NCBI GenBank assembly: GCA_001797465.1
Contig: MGPQ01000018.1
Coordinates: 1-33,300 of the forward strand
Length of the DNA stretch: 33,300 nucleotides
Reading direction: 5' to 3'
DNA from: Deltaproteobacteria bacterium GWB2_55_19
Lineage (GTDB): Bacteria > Desulfobacterota > GWC2-55-46
Shown: piece after piece, positions 11,291 through 20,640 of the stretch
Numbering within the stretch: the first letter of the stretch is position 1
How the letters are laid out: each line of letters begins with the position of its first letter
Notes under the pieces: model-generated
Told to the model about the DNA's origin: nothing
Seen by the model: the letters and a program-made list of their open reading frames with translations, nothing else
Databases searched by the model: none
Program-made: the position numbers and the translations under genes

Positions 11291-11568
11291 GCGAGAGCCA
11301 CGAGCTCCTCGGCGTCCCTCTTCTTGTTCCTTTCCTCGAGGGCGGTTATCTTCGCAGTCAGTTCCTGCGCTTGAGTGTGCCCCTGCTTCATGGCCATGAC
11401 CGTGCCCACGACCTCGGACTCGCCTGCGCCATCCTTCAGCCCCAGCGCGTCGAGCACGGCCTTGTTGGCCACTACCTGAGGCGGGGTCTTTAGCTTGTTC
11501 ACCGCCGCTATGGCGGTATCCTCGCTTGCGTCCTCGGCCAGGCCGAGGAGCGTAAAGAGTCTCTTCAT
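11266..11568 (-). CDS. nested in-frame start inside gpI (gpZ-like scaffold), truncated
   Basis: Inside the I-like gene an AAGGAGGTAACG lies immediately before an in-frame ATG at 11568 (MKRLFTLLGLAEDASED, residue 158 of the long form). In Mu, gene Z is the scaffold made from an internal start in the same frame as I, so this is the expected arrangement. The segment is alanine- and lysine-rich and predicted helical, as scaffolds are. Its C-terminus is lost at the repeat junction. Confidence 0.6.
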   Translation of the reverse strand: MKRLFTLLGLAEDASEDTAIAAVNKLKTPPQVVANKAVLDALGLKDGAGESEVVGTVMAMKQGHTQAQELTAKITALEERNKKRDAEELVALACSPQAWG

Positions 11569-12039
11569 CGTTACCTCCTTCTTGTTTGATAGGGCCTCGA
11601 AAGACCCTTTATTCACGATCGGCACCATGCCGTCGATATTCGGCTGGTTCGTCAGCGCCACATTGATGAGCTTCACGACTCTCTTATCCGTCTTCCGGAC
11701 CAGAAACACGGGAGACACATACCTGTACTCCTTGTTTTTGATATATGTCACTGCGCGTTCGGTCCACTCGATCTTTGCCCAGATGCCGTCAGCCCCCTTG
11801 TCGACAAGCCCCTTGATCCACCCAGCCGCCGGAGCCTCGGCCCCGGAGAGTGTCTGGTGTTCATAGTCGGCTACCATGTCATTCACCTGCGACTCGAACT
11901 CACGCAAGACCAGAGCGGCGGACTCCTTGTCGCAGATGAAATCCCCCTTCGGGGTCTTATGAAAACCGTGGGGTATGACCTGTATCTCTGCCGGGGCCTC
12001 CCCGCCGATCTCCTTGCAGACCAAAAAAAATCCGTCCAT
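11266..12039 (-). CDS. Mu gpI-like prohead protease/scaffold, 3' end cut by the CRISPR repeat
   Basis: Homologue of the Mu I protein (phage I-like), the protease that cleaves the scaffold during head assembly. MDGFFLVCKEI, EIQVIPHGFHKTPKGDFICD, MVADYEHQT, AAGWIKGLV, EYRYVSPVFLV and LTNQPNIDGM are typical of the protease part. Only about 249 residues are phage-coded; the frame then runs into the repeat, which supplies ACSPQAWG and a TGA, against roughly 360 residues in Mu. The C-terminal scaffold region is therefore truncated. AGCAAGGAGACGCT precedes the ATG, a good Shine-Dalgarno. It follows F-like and G-like genes in Mu order. It is out of its phage context and presumably non-functional. Confidence 0.85.
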   Translation of the reverse strand: MDGFFLVCKEIGGEAPAEIQVIPHGFHKTPKGDFICDKESAALVLREFESQVNDMVADYEHQTLSGAEAPAAGWIKGLVDKGADGIWAKIEWTERAVTYIKNKEYRYVSPVFLVRKTDKRVVKLINVALTNQPNIDGMVPIVNKGSFEALSNKKEVTMKRLFTLLGLAEDASEDTAIAAVNKLKTPPQVVANKAVLDALGLKDGAGESEVVGTVMAMKQGHTQAQELTAKITALEERNKKRDAEELVALACSPQAWG

Positions 12040-12162
12040 AGCGTCTCCTTGCTCCCTCTAAAATCCCCGCCATTTCATTTATAAACGGCCTGGCTTCGAC
12101 GGAAGCCCCCAGGCCCGACCGAAGGGCCGCGTTTTCGCCCTTGCCCGTCTCAGTGCGCCGGC

Positions 12163-12705
12163 CTATGACCCGCCGGTGAGGTGGTTTTCGAGGGTCTCCT
12201 TGATCTCCTTCAGGTCCTCGTCCTGCAGGACAAGGAAGGGCCTCGCCGGGATAGTCACCCTTTTGCTTTTCCTCCCGGCCTCGCCGCCGAAGTTGTGGAT
12301 GGCGGCGTACTCTTTATTCGTACCCACCTCAACGCTGTTACTCGTCGGGTTGCTGGTAATCGAGCCCATAAGGTGTCTTTCCTTTATGAGCACTTTCCGG
12401 TTGCCGTCCCGTAGGCGGTCCATGAAGGGCTTTTTGTATCTGCCCCGTTTCGTAAGCACGGCCTTTTTTCTGAACCCTCCTAATACCGTCGCCAACGCAA
12501 GGGGCTGCCATCTGTTGGAACCGCCTCTCCAGCTCCCCGGCTCCGAGTACCTGCCGCCGACCTCGAAGTTTTTAATGATCGAGACCTTCGCTATCTCTCC
12601 GATGACCCTCATGGCAGGGGTCATATCCGAGGCCCTCTCCGAGACCTTATCGAGGAGTCTCTGGACCTCGCTGTCGTCTATCCGTACATCGATCCCGTCC
12701 GCCAT
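12163..12705 (-). CDS. Mu gpG-like phage virion morphogenesis protein
   Basis: A 180-residue protein of the phage virion morphogenesis family (Mu G, Phage_tail_S type), acting in head completion or head-tail joining. Typical features are SEVQRLLDKVSERASDMTPAMRVIGEIAKVSI at the start, the SRWQPLA-like segment SNRWQPLALAT, then YAAIHNFGGEAGRK and IPARPFLVLQDED near the end. Length is close to that of Mu G. GCAAGGAGTCGT precedes the ATG. It lies between F-like and I-like genes as in Mu, separated from F by a 145-bp hairpin-rich gap and from I by 123 bp. Confidence 0.88.
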   Translation of the reverse strand: MADGIDVRIDDSEVQRLLDKVSERASDMTPAMRVIGEIAKVSIIKNFEVGGRYSEPGSWRGGSNRWQPLALATVLGGFRKKAVLTKRGRYKKPFMDRLRDGNRKVLIKERHLMGSITSNPTSNSVEVGTNKEYAAIHNFGGEAGRKSKRVTIPARPFLVLQDEDLKEIKETLENHLTGGS

Positions 12706-12850
12706 ACGACTCCTTGCAAAATCAAATTGGTTTTGATATATTTAAAGCGTGGCTATCGGTTGGGTTGTCGCCCCTATAACCGATATGCCTGCCCGCCCAG
12801 CGGCAGAATGGGAGCGAGGGCCCTAAGGGAGCGCACTGAATAGTGCGCTT
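12706..12850. other. hairpin-rich gap between phage F and G genes
   Basis: 145 bp without a gene, containing three inverted repeats: ATCAAA/TTTGAT (12721-12737), TATCGGTT/AACCGATA (12754-12785) and AGCGCACT/AGTGCGCT with a 4-base loop (12830-12849). The last is followed on the plus strand by TTCATTTTTTTT, the layout of an intrinsic terminator pointing against the phage genes. On the minus strand it would form a stem just after the F stop codon. The Mu head operon is normally tight here, so the gap is unusual. Confidence 0.5.
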
Positions 12851-14071
12851 TCATTTTTTTTGCCTCGCCCATATCAGCCTCCCGACACGCTGCCTGTTCA
12901 GATAGTCCATGTCCTTTACCGGCATAAAAGTCCAGGCCTCCATAACCCCGTCTACCGCGTTAGTCACCGCAAGCATCCCTTCCTTTTCCCCGGTCTGCAC
13001 GGCCTTGATTATGCGTTGCCTCAAGACTACCTTTCCCGTGCCCTTATGCTTTTCGAACGACAGCCATACTTCAAACGGCTCTTCCAGCGTCTCGCGCAAA
13101 AACGGGATGTACTTGTCGCGGGCAGGGTCGATATGCTCGGCGAGTGTCTTTGCGTTGACGAGCACGTCGTACCTGAAGTCCCCCGCCGAAAATGTGAAGA
13201 CCTTTTTATCCCCGCCGATTATTTTCTTGATCTCTGATTCGATCTCCGAAGCCGCCACCTTTTTGCCGAGCGTTGCTTTTGCCTTGTCGGCGTCCACCCG
13301 CTCCGGCCTGCCGTATGTCTCCCAGTTTCCCGGCGTGAGCCTTTCCCAGGCGTTCGCGCCCTGGGCGTTCCAGCCCTTCATGGCGTTATCGGAGAGCTTC
13401 TGTCCCCAGGCCGCCTTGGGGCTGTAGTTCCATCCGGGACCGACTCCCCTCGGAATCCTCTGCACCTCGCCGGTCTCTTTATTCGTCCAGTCGTAATAGC
13501 CGTCGTCCGGCGCTTTTTCAGCTACGGTAAGACCATCTCTTTCAAGCTCGCTTGCCGAGTGGCTTACAACCATGCACTTACAGCCGAAATCCCTTACAGG
13601 GTAGTGAGAGTCCCACCAGGGATCGTTTCCCGGAAGGACAATCCCGTTCCATGCGAGGTGTAGCGGCCTCGGGTGCTCGGAAAGCCCGCCGACATATCTC
13701 CAATACGGCCGTGCCTTGAGTACATCCGGGTCGGTCATCTGCTTGTAGTGCCCGGCTGACCAGGCCACTCTAAGATTCGTGTTGAATATGACCCCGGTCC
13801 TCCAGCCGCGATTCCCCTTGTAGTCCCAACCGTGCTTCTTGACCGTCTCGTCGAAAGCCTTCCTGAACTCCGTTATCGTGGTCCCTTTAGAGATAGCGTC
13901 GTCTATCGCGGTCCTCATGTCCGAGAGGAGCTCGCTCTTCATCGCCCCGGCCACGACAAACGCCCTGGAGTGCATTTCATTCATAAGGTCCGTCCACTTC
14001 TCGGTCGGGAGGTTCACCTTCTGCCGAAAGAAATCAATCGCCTCTTTGAACGGGACGCTTGCGAACCTCAT
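12851..14071 (-). CDS. Mu gpF-like minor head protein (SPP1 gp7 family)
   Basis: A 406-residue phage head morphogenesis protein, apparently complete. The conserved core is RTGVIFNTNLRVAWSAGHY followed by RPLHLAWNGIVLPGNDPWWDSHYPVRDFGCKCMVVS, which is the R-x-x-H...P...G-x-x-C-x-C pattern of Mu F/SPP1 gp7 proteins. The C-terminal part (FTFSAGDFRYDVLVNAKTLAEHI and onwards) resembles the phage-barnase-like domain often fused there. Its ATG overlaps a TGA in another frame (ATGA), so it was coupled to an upstream phage gene of which only the last codons remain before the repeat at 14093. Confidence 0.9.
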   Translation of the reverse strand: MRFASVPFKEAIDFFRQKVNLPTEKWTDLMNEMHSRAFVVAGAMKSELLSDMRTAIDDAISKGTTITEFRKAFDETVKKHGWDYKGNRGWRTGVIFNTNLRVAWSAGHYKQMTDPDVLKARPYWRYVGGLSEHPRPLHLAWNGIVLPGNDPWWDSHYPVRDFGCKCMVVSHSASELERDGLTVAEKAPDDGYYDWTNKETGEVQRIPRGVGPGWNYSPKAAWGQKLSDNAMKGWNAQGANAWERLTPGNWETYGRPERVDADKAKATLGKKVAASEIESEIKKIIGGDKKVFTFSAGDFRYDVLVNAKTLAEHIDPARDKYIPFLRETLEEPFEVWLSFEKHKGTGKVVLRQRIIKAVQTGEKEGMLAVTNAVDGVMEAWTFMPVKDMDYLNRQRVGRLIWARQKK

Positions 14072-14092
14072 TTAGCCTCGTACATGCCGAGG
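14069..14092 (-). pseudogene. last codons of a gene upstream of F (possibly the portal gene)
   Basis: Read on the minus strand, LGMYEAK followed by TGA overlaps the F start as ATGA. In Mu the gene in front of F encodes the portal (gp29). Too little remains to identify it; the fit rests on position and the coupling overlap only. Confidence 0.3.
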
Positions 14093-16186
14093 AGGTTCAT
14101 CCCCACGCCTGTGGGGAACATGTGACTATTACAAGGACAGGACCGGCCACGGTCGGTTCATCCCCACGCCTGTGGGGAACATTCAGTGCCCGCCGCAGGG
14201 TCCCCGGTAATGTCCGGTTCATCCCCACGCCTGTGGGGAACATTTGCCGAGGTCGTCAGAGAGCGTGTACTGGCCCGGTTCATCCCCACGCCTGTGGGGA
14301 ACATACCTTCGTCTCGATGAACGGCACGACCGTCACCGGTTCATCCCCACGCCTGTGGGGAACATGCGGCGACCCGGCGAAGGTCGGCGGCAAATGCCGG
14401 TTCATCCCCACGCCTGTGGGGAACATCTTGTGCCGTCCAGGAACACCTGAAGGTTAACCGGTTCATCCCCACGCCTGTGGGGAACATGTTGTTTTTCTTC
14501 CTGTCGTCGCCGGTTCATCCCCACGCCTGTGGGGAACATCTGCCTATATGGGCGACGCTCCTGATCGCCATCGGTTCATCCCCACGCCTGTGGGGAACAT
14601 AGCGTTAACGATACCGAGAAGGTCTTCAAGTGCGGTTCATCCCCACGCCTGTGGGGAACATGGCCTATGTCGGGTACGCAGGCGGCGCGGCAACGGTTCA
14701 TCCCCACGCCTGTGGGGAACATTTTTACCTTTCACTACTCGCTCAACAATCCATCGGTTCATCCCCACGCCTGTGGGGAACATGTAGAGGTGGATGACAT
14801 TGCGCCGCCCAGTCGCGGTTCATCCCCACGCCTGTGGGGAACATAGTACCTCAAGAGCGTTAAAGGTATCAAAGAGCGGTTCATCCCCACGCCTGTGGGG
14901 AACATCAAAATATCCCGTAGATTTCTTCCCGGACCCTCGGTTCATCCCCACGCCTGTGGGGAACATTGAATAGGCGTCCTTGATGGTATGTCAACACCCG
15001 GTTCATCCCCACGCCTGTGGGGAACATGTCCTCCATCGTCTTTCGCGTGAAGGCCCTGGCGGTTCATCCCCACGCCTGTGGGGAACATGGGTATACGCGC
15101 CTTCGCAAGGCGGCAGACTACGGTTCATCCCCACGCCTGTGGGGAACATACATTGCGCATGGCCTTTACACCGTATTGGTGCGGTTCATCCCCACGCCTG
15201 TGGGGAACATACACGGGCCGTACCCAGATAACCAGCCTATCCCGGTTCATCCCCACGCCTGTGGGGAACATGGCCTCTATCTCGCTCCTCTCGTCGATCA
15301 TGCCGGTTCATCCCCACGCCTGTGGGGAACATAAATTGTCGACGGCCGTGAGGAGCAGGGCGAGCGGTTCATCCCCACGCCTGTGGGGAACATCTCAAGG
15401 TCAAGGTCATGCTCCACTACCCACCCGGTTCATCCCCACGCCTGTGGGGAACATCAAATTCAGCAACCCGCTCACCAACGGCGGCGCGGTTCATCCCCAC
15501 GCCTGTGGGGAACATGCCTACGAGCCCTTACCTACGGGTCAGGAACTCGGTTCATCCCCACGCCTGTGGGGAACATATCAGTCGGAACGCGGAAAAGGCC
15601 GCCTTCGACGGTTCATCCCCACGCCTGTGGGGAACATTGTCCCGCCCACCTGAACCACGTCGAGCTCGTCGGTTCATCCCCACGCCTGTGGGGAACATGG
15701 CGCGATTGCGAGCTTGCCCGCGAGCTGGTCCGGTTCATCCCCACGCCTGTGGGGAACATAATTTAAATTCGACGACTCCGGGGCATACAACCGGTTCATC
15801 CCCACGCCTGTGGGGAACATGCGAGGATGGCGTCTTCTTTCCTCTCCGAGACCGGTTCATCCCCACGCCTGTGGGGAACATTCTTTTTGTCGCGACAGGC
15901 TCGAATAATGAGGCGGTTCATCCCCACGCCTGTGGGGAACATATCACGGGACAAAGACCGACACACTAAACAGGCGGTTCATCCCCACGCCTGTGGGGAA
16001 CATATGCTACCGAGTGGCACCACGTCGGTGAGTCGCGGTTCATCCCCACGCCTGTGGGGAACATTCGACCCCGACCTTCTTGTTTTTGTCGGGCATCGGT
16101 TCATCCCCACGCCTGTGGGGAACATTTCGTCATCGCCGGGAGGACCACCGCGCCGAGCGGTTCATCCCCACGCCTGTGGGGAACAT
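14093..16186 (-). CRISPR. type I-E CRISPR array, leader-proximal part (35 repeats, 34 spacers)
   Basis: Same repeat and 61-bp period as the distal part and adjacent to the leader, so this holds the youngest spacers. Spacers are 32 nt except one of 23 nt (14488-14510). The repeat touching the phage DNA (14093-14121) begins with A where all others in this part have C on the plus strand, that is, its last transcribed base is T instead of G. I found no other duplicate spacers by eye and no spacer matching the phage fragment, though a computed comparison would be more reliable. Confidence 0.99.
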
Positions 16187-16264
16187 ACTTCTTGCATACC
16201 TATGAAAAAATTAAGCTTTTTAAAAACATTTTTTCTACCAAATAAAAACTATAACAATTCACAC
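16187..16264 (-). promoter_or_regulatory. CRISPR leader with extended -10 promoter
   Basis: 78 bp of A+T-rich sequence between the cas2 stop and the first repeat. Read on the minus strand it holds TGTTATAGT (16256-16248), an extended -10 element, which would start the pre-crRNA about 50 nt before the first repeat. I saw no clear IHF consensus, unlike the E. coli I-E leader. Array, leader and cas genes point the same way. Confidence 0.65.
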
Positions 16265-17480
<1,216 letters not shown>

Positions 17481-17597
17481 TTTGCTTTCCAGTTCTCCAA
17501 TAAAAAAGCAGTATAAGCCGCGACATTTGATTTAACCCGTATCACAGCATAAAACATCAAACCTCAGCGAAAATCCTGGCGTGCCGATGCCGGAGCC

Positions 17598-18275
17598 TTA
17601 GAATGGTATCGGCACAACCGACAGTAACCCAAGCCCCATGACCTTGCCATGGCCTATGCCGGTTTGCAGTGCATCCCTGAACTTATTTGATTCGGTGACA
17701 GTGAGAAGCCCGTCATAAAGCACAGAAAAAATCTTAATAGCATTACCAGAACGCTGGCTACCTCGGAACATCTGCTCCTGAGAAATCCGCACATCAACCC
17801 GCTCCTGGGGCGACTCTGCAAGATCAAAAGATGCAAGCCGAGGTAACAAAAAACCATGTTGCTCCCCTTTTAGACTGACCCATTTTTCCTGCCCCTCCAA
17901 TCGCATTAAGCCCATACGCTTGCCATTGCGGGTCACGCAAGGGTTGGCACGCAGTCTGAAACGAAATCGCTGCCCGATCTTAAGTGAATCGAGCTTCAGC
18001 CGGACCTGCAAATCAATGGCCGGGTCAGCTTTTGCCAACCATCCCTTCACACTTATTCTTGTCCAGTCCGGGATCATCCGGCTTTGCACAAGAATGCAAG
18101 GGTACCCGGTGGAATCAGTTTCCGGCTCAAGTCTCCACAAAAATTCTCCCTCAGGGCATTTAGTGTCCGGCACGCTGAAGGCCCGGCACAGGGTAGAATG
18201 AAGCTGGTAGGGATCAGACAGGTCCCGTCGAACATCCCGACAACGTGGATCAAGATGTATCCTATTCAGGAACAT
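17598..18275 (-). CDS. cas6e: crRNA endonuclease Cas6e (CasE/Cse3)
   Basis: About 225 residues. MFLNRIHLDPR opens the first RAMP fold; DPYQLHSTLCRAF carries the expected catalytic histidine (H26, equivalent to H20 of E. coli and H26 of Thermus). The C-terminus has the glycine-rich GIGHGKVMGLGLLSVVP loop. It cuts pre-crRNA at the base of the repeat hairpin and stays bound to the crRNA in Cascade. The ATG at 18275 has AAGGAGGTGTCC in front and overlaps cas5e by 14 bp; an upstream extension of 23 residues is unlikely to be real. Confidence 0.95.
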   Translation of the reverse strand: MFLNRIHLDPRCRDVRRDLSDPYQLHSTLCRAFSVPDTKCPEGEFLWRLEPETDSTGYPCILVQSRMIPDWTRISVKGWLAKADPAIDLQVRLKLDSLKIGQRFRFRLRANPCVTRNGKRMGLMRLEGQEKWVSLKGEQHGFLLPRLASFDLAESPQERVDVRISQEQMFRGSQRSGNAIKIFSVLYDGLLTVTESNKFRDALQTGIGHGKVMGLGLLSVVPIPF

Positions 18276-18957
18276 TGGACACCTCCTTGGGGAAACGGAT
18301 CCACTCCGAGCGCACGAACCGCGTCCCGAAGCGCCGTTCGGCAAATGACGACAGCGGCTGGTCCATTTTCAGCACACCGGACCCATCCCTGGACTCGAAG
18401 GAAACTAAAAGTTCCTTAGGCGGGACTTCCCATTTACGAGGCGAAGCGATCCATTGCCACTGTTCCAGGACTTTCCTTAACGGACCGTCCTGCAGCCCGT
18501 CCTTTATCCAGATAGACTCAGAAGGAACATAGGATTTGCGCCCCAAGGCCAAAGGCCAGGCGGGGTCGCGCAGGGCGGCATGAATCCGTTCAAGCAAGGA
18601 GCGCTTCTCGGATTCTAAACCGACCAGAAAAGCCGCATCGGCAAGATAGAAACGATTTGATACAACGCCATCCTTGGATTGGGTACCATCTGCCTTGATG
18701 ACGGTATCAGTTGCAGCGCATCCTGCGGTCTGATAGTCTTTCATCGGAACACCTGGCCGATCGTGACGAACCCCCATTGACAATCGTGTGAGCGGTTCCA
18801 GATCCGTCCAGTTCTCGCGATCAATCCCCAGGGCGGCGGCCATGAGCCCTATAACGCCGGATTTGCTCGGCTCTTTGCCGGTATCACGCTGGTCAAATCG
18901 GCTGGTGTTTCCCCACGATTGCATTGGTCCCACAAGACGAAGCAACAAGGTCGGCAT
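18262..18957 (-). CDS. cas5e: Cascade subunit Cas5e (CasD)
   Basis: 231 residues, close to E. coli CasD (224). The family N-terminus LLLRLVGPMQSWGNTSRFDQRDTGKEPSKSGVIGLMAAALGI is clear. Cas5e caps the 5' handle of the crRNA at the foot of Cascade. It sits between cas7e (3 bp gap) and cas6e (14 bp overlap) in the usual I-E order. Confidence 0.96.
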   Translation of the reverse strand: MPTLLLRLVGPMQSWGNTSRFDQRDTGKEPSKSGVIGLMAAALGIDRENWTDLEPLTRLSMGVRHDRPGVPMKDYQTAGCAATDTVIKADGTQSKDGVVSNRFYLADAAFLVGLESEKRSLLERIHAALRDPAWPLALGRKSYVPSESIWIKDGLQDGPLRKVLEQWQWIASPRKWEVPPKELLVSFESRDGSGVLKMDQPLSSFAERRFGTRFVRSEWIRFPKEVSNVPE

Positions 18958-18960
18958 GTG

Positions 18961-20124
18961 TCACTCCTGTACGGAGAAAATTGCCTTGTCGAGCAGGTCT
19001 TTCAGCGTCGGAACTGCAGTCCCCAAGCCATCCAATTTAGCCTCAACAAGGTTTAGAACAAAAGTATTCTCCTTACTACCAAAGGCGGCCTGTAATGCCT
19101 TGGCCTTCCGCCCCAGCTCCTCTGCAGACTTTCTGGTCAAGGATTCATCCTTGTTCACACGGACGGCTGTCTCAAAGGCATTGGCCAGATTTCGAGGCGC
19201 TGTGTTGCGGCGAACCGAAATGGCTACGAACTCCGGAGAATTGTGGGCCGCAAATGTGTTCTGTTTGCCTGTCGGCTCAGCCACTACGAAGCCTTCGAGG
19301 AATGCCCTGAGTCCTTTTAACGCCAGCTCGCTGTCATCCTGGAGATTCGACACGAGCTTCTCCCAATCCACCACGGCATAACGATAAAAACAGGCCGAGT
19401 TGAACTCCACCGTGCCCATCATGTCGGCGCCGGAAGTGTCCTCGGGTTTGAGATCGTCAACGGCGGTATAAAAGTCGAATTCCCGTTCGACAGAATGGGT
19501 AGAGATGGCATGGGCCACCTGACAAGCGGCGTTCTGATTTTTTTCGGGCATGTCGGCCAGCATGCGTCCGAAAAGAGCCACATCTACGGCTTTCCCTCCG
19601 TTGAAAACTTTTTCTAAGGCTTTTCTTAATTCAGGATCAGCGCTCTGCGCAGCCTGCTTTTTAATCTTCCCTGGCTTTTTGCCTTCAACAGGTGCCTTTT
19701 TCTCGGGTGAAGTGAGCAAATCCCACTTCTCATGAATAATGTTGGCTACACTGGAAATTTCACGCTGTCCCATAAACAGCAGATACTCACTTTTTCCGTC
19801 ATCCTTAACCGTAAGTTCCATGGCCGCCAATGCAAGTCGCGCCTTTTCATCTGCTTCAGATTCGTCCCGTCCCTTTTCGGCCAGGGATTTGGTGATGGCG
19901 TCCAGAATGCGTTTAGTGCGGAAAGCAATATCGTCCTTTCCCAGAACGTTTTGCCCGACCAGCCCTGAGAAGTGCTGCCGAACGGATCGTTTCAAGCACT
20001 GACTGGATATGCGGGCTCGGCGGGAACCACCGAAGATGGCATCCTTAGGGGCTCCGGTATCGTCTCGGTTCAAATTTGACGGGGCGAAGTTCTGCAGAGC
20101 ATGGATTTCGATCAGTGTCCTCAT
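18961..20124 (-). CDS. cas7e: Cascade backbone subunit Cas7e (CasC/Cse4)
   Basis: 387 residues. The N-terminus [42 protein letters not shown] has the characteristic [15 protein letters not shown] and [10 protein letters not shown] segments of Cse4. Six copies coat the crRNA spacer in Cascade. A lysine/proline-rich insert around residue 150 ([18 protein letters not shown]) is longer than in E. coli CasC (363 residues). It starts directly after the cse2 stop (0-bp gap). Confidence 0.96.
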   Translation of the reverse strand: MRTLIEIHALQNFAPSNLNRDDTGAPKDAIFGGSRRARISSQCLKRSVRQHFSGLVGQNVLGKDDIAFRTKRILDAITKSLAEKGRDESEADEKARLALAAMELTVKDDGKSEYLLFMGQREISSVANIIHEKWDLLTSPEKKAPVEGKKPGKIKKQAAQSADPELRKALEKVFNGGKAVDVALFGRMLADMPEKNQNAACQVAHAISTHSVEREFDFYTAVDDLKPEDTSGADMMGTVEFNSACFYRYAVVDWEKLVSNLQDDSELALKGLRAFLEGFVVAEPTGKQNTFAAHNSPEFVAISVRRNTAPRNLANAFETAVRVNKDESLTRKSAEELGRKAKALQAAFGSKENTFVLNLVEAKLDGLGTAVPTLKDLLDKAIFSVQE

Positions 20125-20640
20125 TTATTTCGATCCTCCCATAATAGTGGATTCCGCTTCCATTGATTGATTAAGATCCCTGTAGAAGTCGCGTGCCCAG
20201 GAGTTCTGGGTACGCTTCTGGTCGTCTTTCCAGTATAGTAGCCCCTTTAAGAGGGCGTCAAAGTCGATGACATGATCCTTAAGAAGAGCGAGCATCTGTC
20301 TAAGGCGGTATGGCAACTGGTCACAATCCGCATCAAGCATGGCAATAAAGCGTCGTTCGGTATTGGTTGAATTGCCCGCTGACTGATAAGCCGCGCATGC
20401 TTTCCCTATGGACATCGGCGAACCGGTCCGGCCTTGCCGCCAATGTGCTGCCCAGAGACCGGCTACGAGGTAAAACACCTCCCTGCGCCAGGAGTTGTCG
20501 TCGTTTTTTATGAATGGCTCCACGTAGGGATAGGCTGGAGCGAATCTCCCCGGGTCAAAGGCGAGACTTCGCCTCAAGACAGCCCGCACCTTGGTGTCTT
20601 TTTCGTTCAGGCCTTCAAGCCATTCAATAAAACCGTTCAT
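20125..20640 (-). CDS. cse2: Cascade small subunit Cse2 (CasB, Cas11e)
   Basis: 171 residues, mostly helical and basic, against 160 for E. coli CasB. Recognisable parts are DTKVRAVLRRSLAFDPGRFAPAYPYVEP, FYLVAGLWAAHW and FIAMLDADCDQLPYRLRQMLALLKD. Two copies line the belly of Cascade and hold the displaced DNA strand. It overlaps cas8e by 4 bp (ATGA). Confidence 0.93.
   Translation of the reverse strand: MNGFIEWLEGLNEKDTKVRAVLRRSLAFDPGRFAPAYPYVEPFIKNDDNSWRREVFYLVAGLWAAHWRQGRTGSPMSIGKACAAYQSAGNSTNTERRFIAMLDADCDQLPYRLRQMLALLKDHVIDFDALLKGLLYWKDDQKRTQNSWARDFYRDLNQSMEAESTIMGGSK

Larger units (their letters stand above)
11291..14092 (-). mobile_element. Mu-like phage fragment lying inside the CRISPR array
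   Basis: 2,802 bp between two CRISPR repeats, beginning and ending exactly at repeat edges. It encodes, on the minus strand, the last codons of an upstream ORF, a complete F-like minor head protein, a complete G-like morphogenesis protein, and the first two thirds of an I-like protease. This is the F-G-I order of Mu head genes. No Mu ends, transposase or integrase are present, so it did not arrive by phage transposition. An AAG (11323-11325 read on the minus strand) lies one spacer length inside the left junction. Homologous exchange between spacers and a phage genome is the explanation I favour. Confidence 0.85.

Noticed and set aside
12040-12162. A short coding-looking frame between G-like and I-like genes (ENAALRSGLGASVEARPF)
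   Set aside because: No plausible start codon and it stops within the I gene in another frame; I could not support it as a gene.
12830-12861. Terminator for the phage head genes
   Set aside because: The T-run lies on the plus strand, while the phage genes run on the minus strand, so it cannot end their transcript in the usual way.
15821-15852. Spacer 15821-15852 as self-targeting the phage insert
   Set aside because: Only about 12 bases (CTCTCCGAGACC) agree with phage gene G near 12640; the rest differs, so it is a chance match.
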